A program made the translations under genes and the position numbers. DNA of 64,000 bases. It comes from Piromyces finnis. Taxonomy: Eukaryota; Neocallimastigomycota; Neocallimastigomycetes; Neocallimastigales; Neocallimastigaceae. The notes below the pieces were generated by a model. That model did no database searches and had not been told where the DNA came from. It was given only the letters and a program-made list of their open reading frames with translations. Positions 24,231-37,300 of this stretch are shown here, in pieces; within the stretch, counting starts at the first letter, position 1; every line of letters starts with the position of its first letter. The stretch covers positions 434,001 to 498,000 of the forward strand of contig MCFH01000026.1 of assembly GCA_002104945.1 (NCBI GenBank), written 5' to 3'.

Positions 24231-27200
24231 ATGTCAGTCCTTTATATTAAAGATAAGAATTATATCAGACGTGGTACCCGGTCTTATGGTATCCCCTTAG
24301 ATGATATTCGCTCCTTCTTTATCCGTGGTATTCGATCATGGTCAGTAAATATGCTATGGGAAAAACTCGAGGTTATTCTAGAAGATAAATTTAATTCAGT
24401 TATTAGTGTTAAATATTTTCAGACTTTCAATGATCACTTTTTCTTAGTCAAGGTTCATGGTTCATCAAAAGATTGTATTAAAATCTTACACATGTTAAAG
24501 AAGAAACTTTCAGTTACCTCAATTTCCTTTTCAGCTCGTAGTAGAAGGAATCACAAATACACTTTTTCCACTCTCAAACGTAAAATTTTAGTTTCTAATA
24601 AACATCAACATTCTATTCAACAATCATTTCAACAATCATTTCAACAATCAGTTCAACAATCTCATCAACAATCCGATCTTCAACAAGATCTTCAACAAGT
24701 TTTCCATCATGAAAATATTCCAGATCTACAGCAAACACAATTTCAATCTCAACATTCAACAATTAATTCTAATAGTTCTATCAACTCTGATAACAGTTCA
24801 ATAGTTGATAGTTCTTCAGTTTCACAGCCATCTAGTAATAGTTCTACTTATTCCTCTGATGCATCATCCATTAATAACGATGACTTTAATAATAATAATA
24901 ATAGCAACGATTCTTCCTCATCCAACAAGCCTGATAACTTTTCTTTTTGTCTTAGTTGGAACACCAATGGGTGGAATCACGAAAAGAGAGATAGTATTAG
25001 CTATTTCACAGCTATTTTCAAACCATTATTTTTATGTTTCCAAGAAACTGGTAATGGTTCTGGATCGAATACAGATTATCCTTGTCGTGTTACTTTGCGA
25101 AACTATAGACACTTTTTCAAGAAAGCTGACGAATCAGTTCCGGGAATGAGAGGTTTATATTTAGGTTTTCACAATTCATGTCAAGCCTCACTTGAAAACT
25201 TCTCTGGAAAGTATATTATTTCTATTTATACTTTTAGTCTCTGGAATAGATTCAAATGCTCGATTGGAAATGTTTATATGCCTCATAGTCATCACAACAT
25301 CTATGTTGATCATGCAAAGTTAGAAGTTCGCTTGTGGTTACAAACTCATTCATCCCATCCATCGATTCTTGTTGGTGATTTTAATATGTCTAAAGTAAAA
25401 TTATCCAACTGGTTATCAACTAATGGATTAGGAGATTGGGAAATTCTTCCGCTTAGAGGGTCTACTATCTCTTGGACTCGAGGTGATCAATCTTCCGACA
25501 TTGACCATGCTCTTATCAATTCGAAGATGAAAGATCTTATTCACTCAGGATCATTTATAAATAATTTTTATCCTGTATCAGACCATAAGCCACTTCTTAT
25601 TAATGGTAAAATTATTCCTATGGAAGATTTTTCTAATGACTTTAATGTTCCTAAGAAAATTCTGAAATGGAATAGATTAAAATGTATTGAGGAAAAGGAA
25701 TCTATTCTCAGTCATAATAAATTCCAAATACTTTCAGCAAAATTCAACGATCCTAATGTTTCTACAGATGAACTTTCCAAAGAGTTTACTTCAACTGCTT
25801 TTTCAATTGCAGACGAGCTCAGTATTACCTCAGCAAATAATGTTATAAAGTCTTCATTTCATATTTCACAACAAATTTTTAATCTCCAAAAAATCAAAAT
25901 GAAGTTGTATAAGAGATTTAAAAAAGAAAGAATTTATGATATAGATGAATTTATTAAAAGAATTAAAATCTACCGTAAGCTCATTGATTACATCCACAAA
26001 AGATGTAATGAATTTAGGAAACAAGAATATCTTCATTGGATTAAAACAGGATGTGAGTATATGAAGAGTCATAATCCTAAGAAGGCCTGGAAATGGATCA
26101 AGAAAACTGCAAAAATTGGAAAAGATTCTTTCTTTATTGCTCAACCAATTAAAAATAAAAATGGAGAATTAGTTGTTGCTACGGAAGAACAACTAGATGT
26201 GTGGCATGATCATTTCGAAAACCTTGCATCAGATCCAAGTGGTGTAAGTCTTGATCTAGAGCATTGGTATGAAGAACCAACGAATAAACGTTTTTCACTT
26301 CCTATGCTTGATGAATGGGATATCAACCAAGATATTAGTATTGATGAAGTCAAGTCAGCTATCCTCTCTACTCCAAATTATAAAGCATCAGGTCCGGATG
26401 GTATTCCAATTGAATTTTACAAAGCATTAATTCCATCAAGTAATGATTCTAATAATGCTACAGATAATAATTCTTCCGGTAATACTACTTCAGATAATGA
26501 CGCTCATGGTTTAAATTTTATTCTTAAATTATTCAACCGTATCTGGGATGGAGACTTTCCCAACTCATGGAATGAATCCAGTATTGTTTCTATTCCTAAG
26601 AAGGGAGATTTGACAGATTGTGATAACTATCGAGGTATATCACTTATCAATAATGGTATTAAGTTGATTTCCAAAATTGTCACCACTAGAATCTCAGAAT
26701 ATGGTTTAAAGAATAATTTCATTAGACCTGAACAATTTGGTTTTCGATAAAAGGAAGAAAGTATCAGTCTTTTCATTTCAATCCAAGAAATATGCCGTAG
26801 ACGTCAATTAGATAATAAAGAGACATATTTGGCCTTTTTAGATCTCAGGAAAGCATACGATTCAGTCCCAATCGGTAATATTCTCCATAAATTAGATTGT
26901 TTAGGAATCCGAGGTAAGAGTCTACAATTTATCAAAAATTTATATTTAACATCTAAGGCTAATGTCAAATTAGATGGACAATTCTCGAAATCTTTTGATG
27001 TGAAGAAAGGAGTCCGTCAAGGTTGCCCTCTTTCTCCTATTCTCTTTAATCTCTTTATTAATGATATATTTAAAGAGTGCGAAGATCTAGGAGTCAGTTT
27101 AGGTGACACTCGATGCTGTGGTGGACTTTTTGCAGATGATATAGTTATTTGTGCTCCAACAAGAGGATGCTTAAAAAAGATGCTAAGAAGAGTTAATGAA

Positions 27201-30200
27201 TGGGCCTTGTATAATGAAATGGAATTTGGTATCCAGAAATGTTCAACGATGGTGATTCGTCCTGAATCAATAGAAAATCAGAACAAGAGAGATCCAACAT
27301 TTTACTTAGCAGGACAACCCATTCCAACTACTGATTGTTATACTTATCTTGGTGTTCCATTTGATAAGAATCTGTCCCTTAAACCAGTTATTAAAACTCT
27401 TAATAACAAGGTTTTGAAAGGACTTTTTTCAGTCAGTAAATTCTTAAGAAATCCTAATATTCCTATTCCCTTCAAAAAGCTAGTACTTAATTCACAAGTG
27501 ATTAGCAGAGTTTCATACTTTGCACCATTACTTGGGTCCAATAAAGCTAGGTCTAGGATTGCTCAGAAGCATGTTAACAGAGGAATACGATGGGTTGCCG
27601 GAGTTCATAAAGCTGTATCGTTTATATCTTTATACTCTATCTCAAAAGATTTGAATATTCCTCCATTGTCAGCCAAATGTGCATTAGCTCAGGTTAGATG
27701 TTTTAACAAATGGAAAAACTCGAATTGTATTATCTCACACCTTGTCAATTACATTCCTAAATTTAGAAAATATACATGGTTCAAATCAAGTAGGACACTT
27801 GATAAAAAATTAAAGAAGCATGGAGATGTTAAAACAGTTAAAAACTTTTATTGAAAGATCTCAAAGGAAATTCAATCAAAGCACAATATTATGATGATAA
27901 TAAATTTATTGAAACTAAAGATTTTATTAAATTATGTTATGAATACCCAGAGTTTGCCTATGGCTTCTACTGGCTATTGAAAGCAAGAAGCGGATACAAG
28001 TTGGATGCTAGAGTTGCCAAAGCTGCTAAATTTGTTGATCCAGTTTGTCCTAACTACTGTCCATGTTGCAAGTGTGGTGTTCAAAGTATTAAACATTGGT
28101 TATTAGATCCTAAGAAGGCCTGGAAATGGATCAAGAAAACTGCAAAAATAGGAAAAGATTCTTTCTTTATTGCTCAACCAATTAAAAATAAAAATGGAGA
28201 ATTAGTTGTTGCTACAGAAGAACAACTTGAAGTGTGGCATGATCATTTCGAAAACCTTGCATCAGATCCAAGTGGTGTAAGTCTTGATTTGGAGCATTGG
28301 TATGAAGAACCAACGAATAAACGTTTTTCACTTCCTATGCTTGATGAGTGGGATATCAACCAAGATATTAGTATTGATGAAGTCAAGTCAGCTATCCTCA
28401 CTACTCCAAATTATAAAGCATCAGGTCCGGATGGTATTCCAATTGAATTTTACAAAGCATTAGTTCCATCAAGTAATGATTCTAATAATGCTTCAGATAA
28501 TAATTCTTCTGGTAATACTACTTCAGATAATGATGCTCATGGTTTAAATTTTATTCTTAAATTATTCAACCGTATTTGGGATGGAGATTTCCCCAACTCA
28601 TGGAATGAATCCAGTATTGTTTCTATTCCTAAGAAGGGAGATTTGACAGATTGTGATAACTATCGAGGTATATCACTTATCAATAATGGTATTAAGTTGA
28701 TTTCCAAAATTGTCACCACTAGAATCCCAGAATATGGTCTAAAGAATAATTTCATTAGACCTGAACAATTTGGTTTTCGAAAAAAGGAAGAAAGTATCAG
28801 TCTTTTCATTTCAATCCAAGAAATATGCCGTAGACGTCAATTAGATAATAAAGAGACATATTTGGCCTTTTTAGATCTCAGGAAAGCATACGATTCAGTC
28901 CCAATCGGTAATATTCTCCATAAATTAGATTGTTTAGGAATCCGAGGTAAGAGTCTACAATTTATCAAAAATTTATATTTAACATCTAAGGCTAATGTCA
29001 AATTAGATGGACAATTCTCGAAATCTTTTGATGTGAAGAAAGGAGTCCGTCAAGGTTGCCCTCTTTCTCCTATTCTCTTTAATTTCTTTATTAATGATAT
29101 ATTTAGAGAGTGCGAAGATCTAGGAGTCAGTTTAGGTGACACTCGATGCTGTGGTGGACTTTTTGCAGATGATATAGTTATTTGTGCTCCAACAAGAGGA
29201 TGCTTAAAAAAGATGCTTAGAAGAATTAATGAATGGGCATTGTATAATGAAATGGAATTTGGTATCCAGAAATGTTCAACGATGGTGATTCGTCCTGAAT
29301 CAATAGAAAATCAGAACAAGAGAGATCCAACATTTTACTTAGCAGGACAACCCATTCCAACTACTGATTGTTATACTTATCTTGGTGTTCCATTTGATAA
29401 GAATCTGTCCCTTAAACCAGTAATTAAAGCTCTTAATAACAAGGTTTTGAAAGGACTTTTTTCAGTCAGTAAATTCTTAAGAAATCCTAATATTCCTATT
29501 CCCTTCAAAAAGCTAGTACTTAACTCACAAGTGATTAGCAGAGTTTCATACTTTGCACCATTACTTGGGTCCAATAAAGCTAGGTCTAGGATTGCTCAGA
29601 AGCATGTTAACAGAGGAATACGATGGGTTGCCGGAGTTCATAAAGCTGTATCGTTTATATCTTTATACTCTATCTCAAAAGATTTGAATATTCCTCCATT
29701 GTCAGCCAAATGTGCATTAGCTCAGGTTAGATGTTTTAACAAATGGAAAAACTCGAATTGTATTATCTCACACCTTGTCAATTACATTCCTAAATTTAGA
29801 AAATATACATGGTGCAAATCAAGTAGGACACTTGATAAAAAACTAAAGAAACATGGAGATGTTAAAGCAATTAAAAACTTTTATTGGAAAGATCTCAAAG
29901 GAAATTCAATCAAAGCACAATATTATGATGATAATAAATTTATTGAAACTAAAGATTTTATTAAATTATGTTATGAATACCCAGAGTTTGCCTATGGCTT
30001 CTACTGGCTATTGAAAGCAAGAAGCGGATACAAGTTGGATGCTAGAGTTGCCAAAGCTGCTAAATTTGTTGATCCAGTTTGTCCTAACTACTGTCCATGT
30101 TGCAAGTGTGGTGTTCAAAGTATTAAACATTGGTTATTAGATTGTCCAACATTTAGAGATATCCGTATTAAACATTATGATTCCATAGTTCAGCTACTAA

Positions 30201-30778
30201 ATTTTTTCAGTCAACGTAATTCCAATAGTCCTATCAATAATAATGAAAATGTTAATATCAGTAGAGATAGTAATAATATTAATAGTAATAGTAACAATAG
30301 TAATTGTAACAATAGTAATTGTAACAATAGTAATAATAACAATAGTAGTAATAGAAATAATAATATTAGTAATGATAGCAATAGTGATGATAATAATTCT
30401 AATTTAGATAGTAATTTAGTTAATGATAGTAATAGTTCTAATAATCCGGTGAATATTAATGTGTATGATTATTCTAGTGTGTGCAGTAAAATATTTAAAT
30501 TCCTTCTTGGGGGAAGAAGTTTTAACAATATTAATTACAATTCAAGGGAATGGAAAGAACTTTGTAAGTGTCAGATTCAATCTGGTACTAATGAAGGAAC
30601 ACCATTCTTGACGGTAACCGCGGAACTTCTAACCAAAATCATGCCTTTTGCTATTGGCCAGCAATGGTCAACATTCAAAGGGTTTGAAGCAATAGCCAAG
30701 AACGTCAATGTGGAAGAAACAATAAGACAGGCCAGGATGGCCAGCGCAACCAATGGAGATTATAATTTTGTCCCATAA
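24231..30778 (+). pseudogene. LINE polyprotein (endonuclease-RT), duplicated and interrupted
   Basis: From the N-terminus: ~110 residues with a possible RNA-binding fold; a Gln/Ser/Asn-rich linker; an APE-like endonuclease with LSWNTNGW, VGDFN (about residue 381) and SDHKPLL (about 450); RT blocks YKASGPDGIP, IPKKGDLTDCDNYRGISL, AFLDLRKAYDSV, VRQGCPLSPILFN and FADD; then CPCCKCG...HWLLDC and an Asn/Ser run. The frame is broken twice, both times in the first duplicate: TAA at 26748-26750 where the second duplicate has AAA, and a 1-bp deletion at about 27852 (TATTGA for TATTGGA) that stops at 27854. The second duplicate is open from 28109 to 30778, and the junction at 28108/28109 is in frame. 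A single non-duplicated element would encode about 1,504 residues. Confidence 0.9.
26076..30142 (+). repeat. 2.03-kb tandem duplication inside the LINE
   Basis: Unit 1 is 26076-28108 (2,033 bp) and unit 2 is 28109-30142 (2,034 bp). Each starts at CCTAAGAAGGCCTGG and ends at TTATTAGAT. They abut with no intervening base; the flanks share only a 2-nt AT at the junction. Unit 1 has a nonsense and a 1-bp deletion; unit 2 is intact. Scattered substitutions separate them, so the duplication is not brand new. Confidence 0.95.
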
Positions 30779-30914
30779 CATTGGAAGTCAAATATAATTA
30801 TTGTATTTTAGTATCATAGTAGCTCTCATTCTTTAATTGAAATGACTAGAGTACACATAATACCCAATTTTTATTCATTTGTGTTTATTTAAACCTATTA
30901 TTGTTTTTTGTAGC

Positions 30915-31362
30915 AAGGAAGATAGTAAAAAAAATATTATTATAATAAAAAATGAACAATATCTTTTCTAGTTAATACGTCAGCTAATATATTTTTCAAT
31001 GCTAATGTTTTCTTGTTGCATAATAAATTATTATTATATTATGAAATAAAGAACTTTACTACTCTGTAAAAAGTGATATTATAATTTAATAAATTAATAA
31101 AAAACCCCAATTTGAATATAATTGAATATATTCTTTTAATAATTTTTTTTTTTTAAAAAAAAAAAGTCTTTATTTTATTAATGAATCTTTTTAAATGATA
31201 TAATTCGTATTATAAATTAGAATATTTTTAATATATAAATATAATAGAATATTTTTAAATTTACATTTTTATTTATGACATTATCTATCTGTAAATATAA
31301 TTTTTAAATTAAACGTTTACTAATGTTTTTTCTTTTAAAACTTTTTCCCTATATAATCTTGA
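30915..31362. other. Intergenic, LINE to LRR gene
   Basis: AT-rich DNA with a poly(T)/poly(A) hairpin (about 31143-31166). No coding signal was found; it should contain the 3' end of the minus-strand LRR transcript. Confidence 0.5.
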
Positions 31363-34300
31363 CTATTTATTATACCATTCGTTATTGTGTTTGTCTATTA
31401 AAATAACATTTTTACATTTAAGATTGTAATTACATTCAATATAACCAACTCCAATATAACCTTCATCTTCGTTACATTGACAAGTATCATTTGAAACTAT
31501 AGAAGTAAAATCATTTTCACATACACTACAATCATAATGAGTTATAGGATAGGAACAAGAATTATTTATATCATTTTCTACATGACATAAACTTGTATTA
31601 GAAAAATCACATTTTTCAACTGTATTCTTAAATTTAATATTTGGTACTCTTCCATATAAATTTTCATTATTTTGTAATTCACTATTAATAATGAATTATT
31701 TTATTTTATTTTTTTTTTATAATAGAAGAAAAAAAAAAAATTAAAAGTATGTAAATATATAGATATTCAGAAATAAAAAAAAATATAAGGAAAATTTTAA
31801 TATTATAAACTTTTTTTAAAAAAAAATATCAAATATAATATAAATATAATATTAGTTTTACATTTCAACAAGATTAGTTAATTTTTCTAATTCTTTTGTT
31901 GGTATCTCCCCAGATAATTTATTGTTAGATAGTGACCTGTAATTTTTGTTTTATATAAATTAAAAAATAATATTAAAAAGGAAATTAGAAAAAAAAATTA
32001 TATATATATATAAAAGGAATAGATATATTTTCTCTATTGAAAATTATAATAATTTTTACAAATGTAATAAGCCTGATAAATTTCCAATTTCTGAAGGAAT
32101 ATTATCAGTAAGTCTATTATTTTGTAAATGCCTAAACATCATTTAATAAAATTTTGTTAAAGTTATATTATTATTACTATTACTACTATGTTTTAAATAA
32201 AAATAAAATATATATATCAAGAGGAAGAATAAAAAAAAATAATTATTATATAATAAAATTTACAGCGTTTTTAAATTTGTTAAATTTCCTATATCTGAAG
32301 GAATAAAATCATAAATATAATTATCATTTAATTTTCTATTTTTTTTTATACATTAATATATTAGTATTGGGAAACATATATTACAATAATAATTATATAT
32401 ATATTATTTACAATATTGTTAAATTCTTTAATTTCCCAAATGAGGAAGGAATAGACGAATATATCTGATTTTTTTCTAAATTTCTATAAAATATTATATA
32501 TATTATAATATATTATATAGGAAGGTTAATAATAAAATTTATCTTTTTTTTTTATCATATTAAAAACATAAATAGAATAATAATAACAAAAATAATAATT
32601 ACATAATCTTCAAATTTACTGAATCAGAAAAAGCATATAAAAAGAAATTGCCAAAAATGTTGCAGTTACTGATAGATCTTTTTGTAAAAAAAAAAAAAAA
32701 GGTTTATAGAAAATATTTATAAATTATACTAATAAATATTTTATATTTATATATATATATATTAATATTACAATTCTTCTAAGTATGGCATAGGGTTAAA
32801 AACTCTTGGAAATTCGTTTAAACCATTTGTATTTCTATATAATAAAATAAAGTTTTTTTTTATTTATTATTTCCTTTTTATTTAATTTTATATATAATAT
32901 ATATATAAATATTTTTCATACTCAATTTTAATAGATATTATATGGCCATCCTCATTACAGGTAACATGACTATCTAAGCAACAATCATATGATTCTTTTT
33001 TTCTAAGTAATCTATTCACCATATTACATTCCTCTATTACTGTTTTACTATTATTGTCAATGATATCGTATTCACTATCATCATCATAACTATTATTTGT
33101 GATGTCATCATTATCAATAGTTTTATAAAAATACTTGTAATTAAAAATGTCAAAGGTTGAAATATTATCTGGCCATGAAGAAACGGGATGGGTTGGATTA
33201 ACTTTATCAGGATGACTCCAATCTTCATGTGTTTCAAGAGAAAGACGACATTCTCCACCTTCTTCTGATAACTTTTTATTTATATATTTTGAGGTATCTT
33301 CCGGGTAGGTATGATGAAGTACAAAATCGTAAAAATATATAGCTTCTTCATCTTCTTCATCATTAGAATTTAAAGCTTCTTGATATTTTCTTTCAAGGAA
33401 GCTTTGTCTAGTATCTTGAATAAGTGAAACTCCTGAAATACCATAAGCATAAACATAATTTGGAACGGTATTCCGTGGATTTGAATAAACCAAGGAACGA
33501 ATATCAATTAAAAATTCTATTTCTTCATCCATTGGAATATCACAGTTACGATGGCTTAAATAATCCGAAATTATATTGTATTGTGAAAAACCAACACGTA
33601 ATTTAAAATCTTTTTTTTTCATAAATCGTGCTTTAATTGAAATTCCTTCTGGTGGTGCAACAAATCCATTATTATTTAATGATCCAATGTAACCATAATC
33701 TTGGTTAATTCCAGGAATAAATTTTATACAATTTTTTTTTTCAGGATCTTCTTGATATACCTCATTCAAAATATAATTTTCTTCTATAAAGTTTATACTA
33801 AAACCATGCTGTATGATACCATTCTTTATCATAACTGTTGGGTCTTTCTTTAAGAAAATACTATTACCAATAAAGATATAAACTGGCATACGACCATAAT
33901 TTCTAATAGTAAATCTAGTATATAAAGTGGGATCATCATCAAGTAGTTTACTTGAATCAATATCTCCAACCATTTCCATCCATTCATTCGTTGGTGGGGT
34001 AATATTTTCAATTTCATAATATGTATCCCTATAACTATATTTTCTGTTATAGTCTTCTGGTTCTATAACAAACTTTAAATCAACTAAGGATAGCCATTCT
34101 TGAGCTTGTATGGTAAAGTCATATTCACTTAAATCACTACATGATAATCCAATATTTTTACAAGTGTATCCTTCATTCTTCAATTCCTCAATTCCCGGAG
34201 CTACTAATTTTATTTCCGATTTAAATTTATGAAAAGAACCAAGATTAATATTAAACTTTACTCTTGGTTCTTTTGTAAGATGGAATTCAATATTTGAATA

Positions 34301-37300
34301 ATTTCTTTTTACTTTTTTTCCTGGTAGATATAAAATCATTGGTGAGTTCTCTGAATCATCACCATTTTTATTAGGAAAGTAAATTTTAGCATCACTAGAA
34401 CCATTTGTAACATCACCTTTATCCCATAAATAAGGTAGATCATTAGTTCCACGACTATACAAAGCAAGATTACCAAACTATTAAATTTTATTTTCATAAT
34501 GATTTAAAAATAATATATATATGTTAAAGTTAAAAATTTAATAATAAAGAGAAATCATGATTAATTTCCTTTTTTTTTTTTTCTTATATATATATTTATT
34601 TTTTGCTTTTAATATTTTATTTTATAATTATATAAATAATGGATATAAAAATATTACCATTTTATTAATTGTTCTACTTAAAGGAATATAAGGTGGATAA
34701 TAGATAATACTATTAATATATAATGTATTATCCATCTGAGTAGCATCTTGAATGACATACCTGTATGTAGGATAATTTTTATTATTTGGAAGTGGAATTG
34801 TATATTCCTCAAATTTTGTAGTTGCTTTAAATGTATATATAATATGATGTGATTCAGAACGATCAATACAAAGAATTTCAATATTGTGATCAGGATTTAA
34901 TACTTTCATATTTATCACAAGGTAACCGCCATCATAATTATTATCTGTTTTAAATCCAAAGCCTGGCCATGTAATTTGTTTTCCTTCCATGGAGCATTCC
35001 ATGTATAAATTATTTATATTATTGCATTTGACAGTTCCCCAACTCTCTTCTTTCCAATGTAACTCACCATTACTAAGAATAACATCTGGTTCATAAAGAT
35101 ATGACGTTTTATAAGGTAGTAAATTATCCTCATCAATATTTTTTATATCTTTATAATAAATATTTCTAAGATATAATGTAACTTTTCTATCATTGCCATA
35201 ATTTTGCCATGCAAATCTTTTAATACTTTTAATAAACGTATTTTCTTCATGATTCTTAATTTCTTGAGTGATAGTTTCCCAATCAGAATCCTATTTTGTT
35301 TTTATAAATATAAAATTTTAAATTTTAATAATGAAAATTTATTCATCATCATCATTATCATTATCATCATCATTATTATTATTAATTACTACTTATTATT
35401 ACTATTATTACTATTATTACTATTATTACTATTATTACTATTATTACTATTATTACTATTATTACTATTATTACTTTATTACTTTTATTACTATTATTAC
35501 TATTATTACTATTATTACTATTATTACTTTTATTACTTTTATTACTATTATTACTATTATTACTATTATTACTTTTATTACTATTATTACTATTATTACT
35601 ATTATTACTATTATTACTATTATTACTATTATTACTATTATTACTATTATTACTTTTATTACTTTTATTACTATTATTACTTTTATTTTTTATTTTTTAT
35701 TTTTTTTAATATTTTAAATATATAAATTATTTTTTAAAAAAAATCGACCAAACTACTATTTAACAAATAACAAATCAAAAAAAAAAAGTGAAAAATACAT
35801 ACTGTATATAAATATTTTCCTTGATCAATATTCTCCAAACCTTCAAAGGAAAAGAAATTTAACATTGTTTTACCATCAGCAGGTCCAAATTTGTAATCAA
35901 ATGTAAGAAAACCATATTGGGAATTTAAATTTTTATTTATTAATGAAAATCCAGCATTTTCAGATAATTTTACTTCAATTATTTCATTTTTAATTCTAGG
36001 TTCACTTCCAATATCCCATGAAATTTCTTCCCAACCCGAATTCCATTCTGACATGCCTTCTTCAAATATTGTTATTACTTGCCCTTCCTTTTCTTTTCCC
36101 TATATATTATGAATATATATATATATATAGGTTAAAAATTAAATTTTTTATCAATATTATTTTTTTTTCTGCTTTGAAGAAATGTATTAATGACACAAAT
36201 ACATAATACATAAATATTGATAGAATTTTAAATAAAAAATACCTCTATTATAGTATCTCTATTAAGAGGAATATAAGGTGGATAGTATGTAATACTTTTA
36301 ATATAAAAAATATTATAACCTTGAGATACTTCTTGAATGGAAAACTTATAAGTAGAATCATTAGGATTTCTTGGAAGTGGAAATATATATTCAACAAATT
36401 CCGTAGTTGCTCTGAATGTTTTAAGAATGTACTGTTTATTATTATGGTAATAGCCAATAATATTAATGTCCTTATCAGGGTACAATACTTTAATATTAAT
36501 ACCAATATAACCACCATCATAATTACTATTATCTGAAAAATCAATATATTGTTGATTATTCAAAGAACATTTCATTAAAGAATTTTCGATTGTACATTCA
36601 GGATAACTTTGCATATCCAACCATTTTAAAGCATTTTCGTTAACGAAGACATAAGGTTCATATAATGAAATAATATTATATAATGGTATATTATTTTCCA
36701 CATTTAATTGATTGTTAGCCGTATACCTATTTCATTTTATATTAATAAAAATATTTTTTTTAAAAATTTTTTTTCAAGTAGATATATACAAATATAATAT
36801 AGAAAAATAAAATAATTTACAATGATTTTAAATTTGGTAAATTTTCAACTTCTGATGGAATAGATCCAGTTAATTGATTATTTTGTAAATATCTATTTTT
36901 TCATTTAATAGTAATGGAAAGCAAAATTTGTTATTATTTATATACATATATATTTACTATATTGCTAAATATTTTATTTTAATAAAAAATAAAAAAAAAT
37001 ATTATAAATTTTACAAGTCCTCTAAATTTGATAAACTTCCAATTTCTAAAGGAATTGATCCAGTTAACTTATTATTATGTAAATATCTATTCGTTTTTTA
37101 ATAAAAATTAAAATTAATTATTAGGTTATTATGTAATTTATTTTTTTTACAAATCCGTATTTTTTCTATGAAAAGAAGTATATAAATTAATAATGAATAA
37201 AACTTTACATTGCTTTTAAATTTACTAAATTTCCTATTTCTGATGGAATGGAATTAGTGAATTTATTATGTTGTAAATATCTATTATAGATAATATAATA

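Larger units (their letters stand above)
23628..30914 (+). mobile_element. Near full-length APE-type LINE with internal duplication
   Basis: The element starts at or soon after the poly(A) of the previous copy; about 600 bp of 5' leader precede the ATG at 24231. One long frame encodes endonuclease, RT and C-terminal zinc knuckle but carries a 2.03-kb internal tandem duplication. Homology to the other copies stops at about 30914 within the 3' UTR (TTTTTGTAGCA), so the terminal ~60 bp and the poly(A) tail are missing. A small UTR deletion also removes about 30 bp between two copies of GTCCCAT right after the stop codon. With no RNase H domain seen and an APE endonuclease, it is a non-LTR retrotransposon; the clade is not decided. 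Confidence 0.92.

Noticed and set aside
35204-35725. Long plus-strand frames rich in Tyr, Leu or Thr/Ile
   Set aside because: They are read-through of the TTACTATTA array, which lies in an intron of the minus-strand LRR gene; all three frames are open because the unit lacks stops on that strand.
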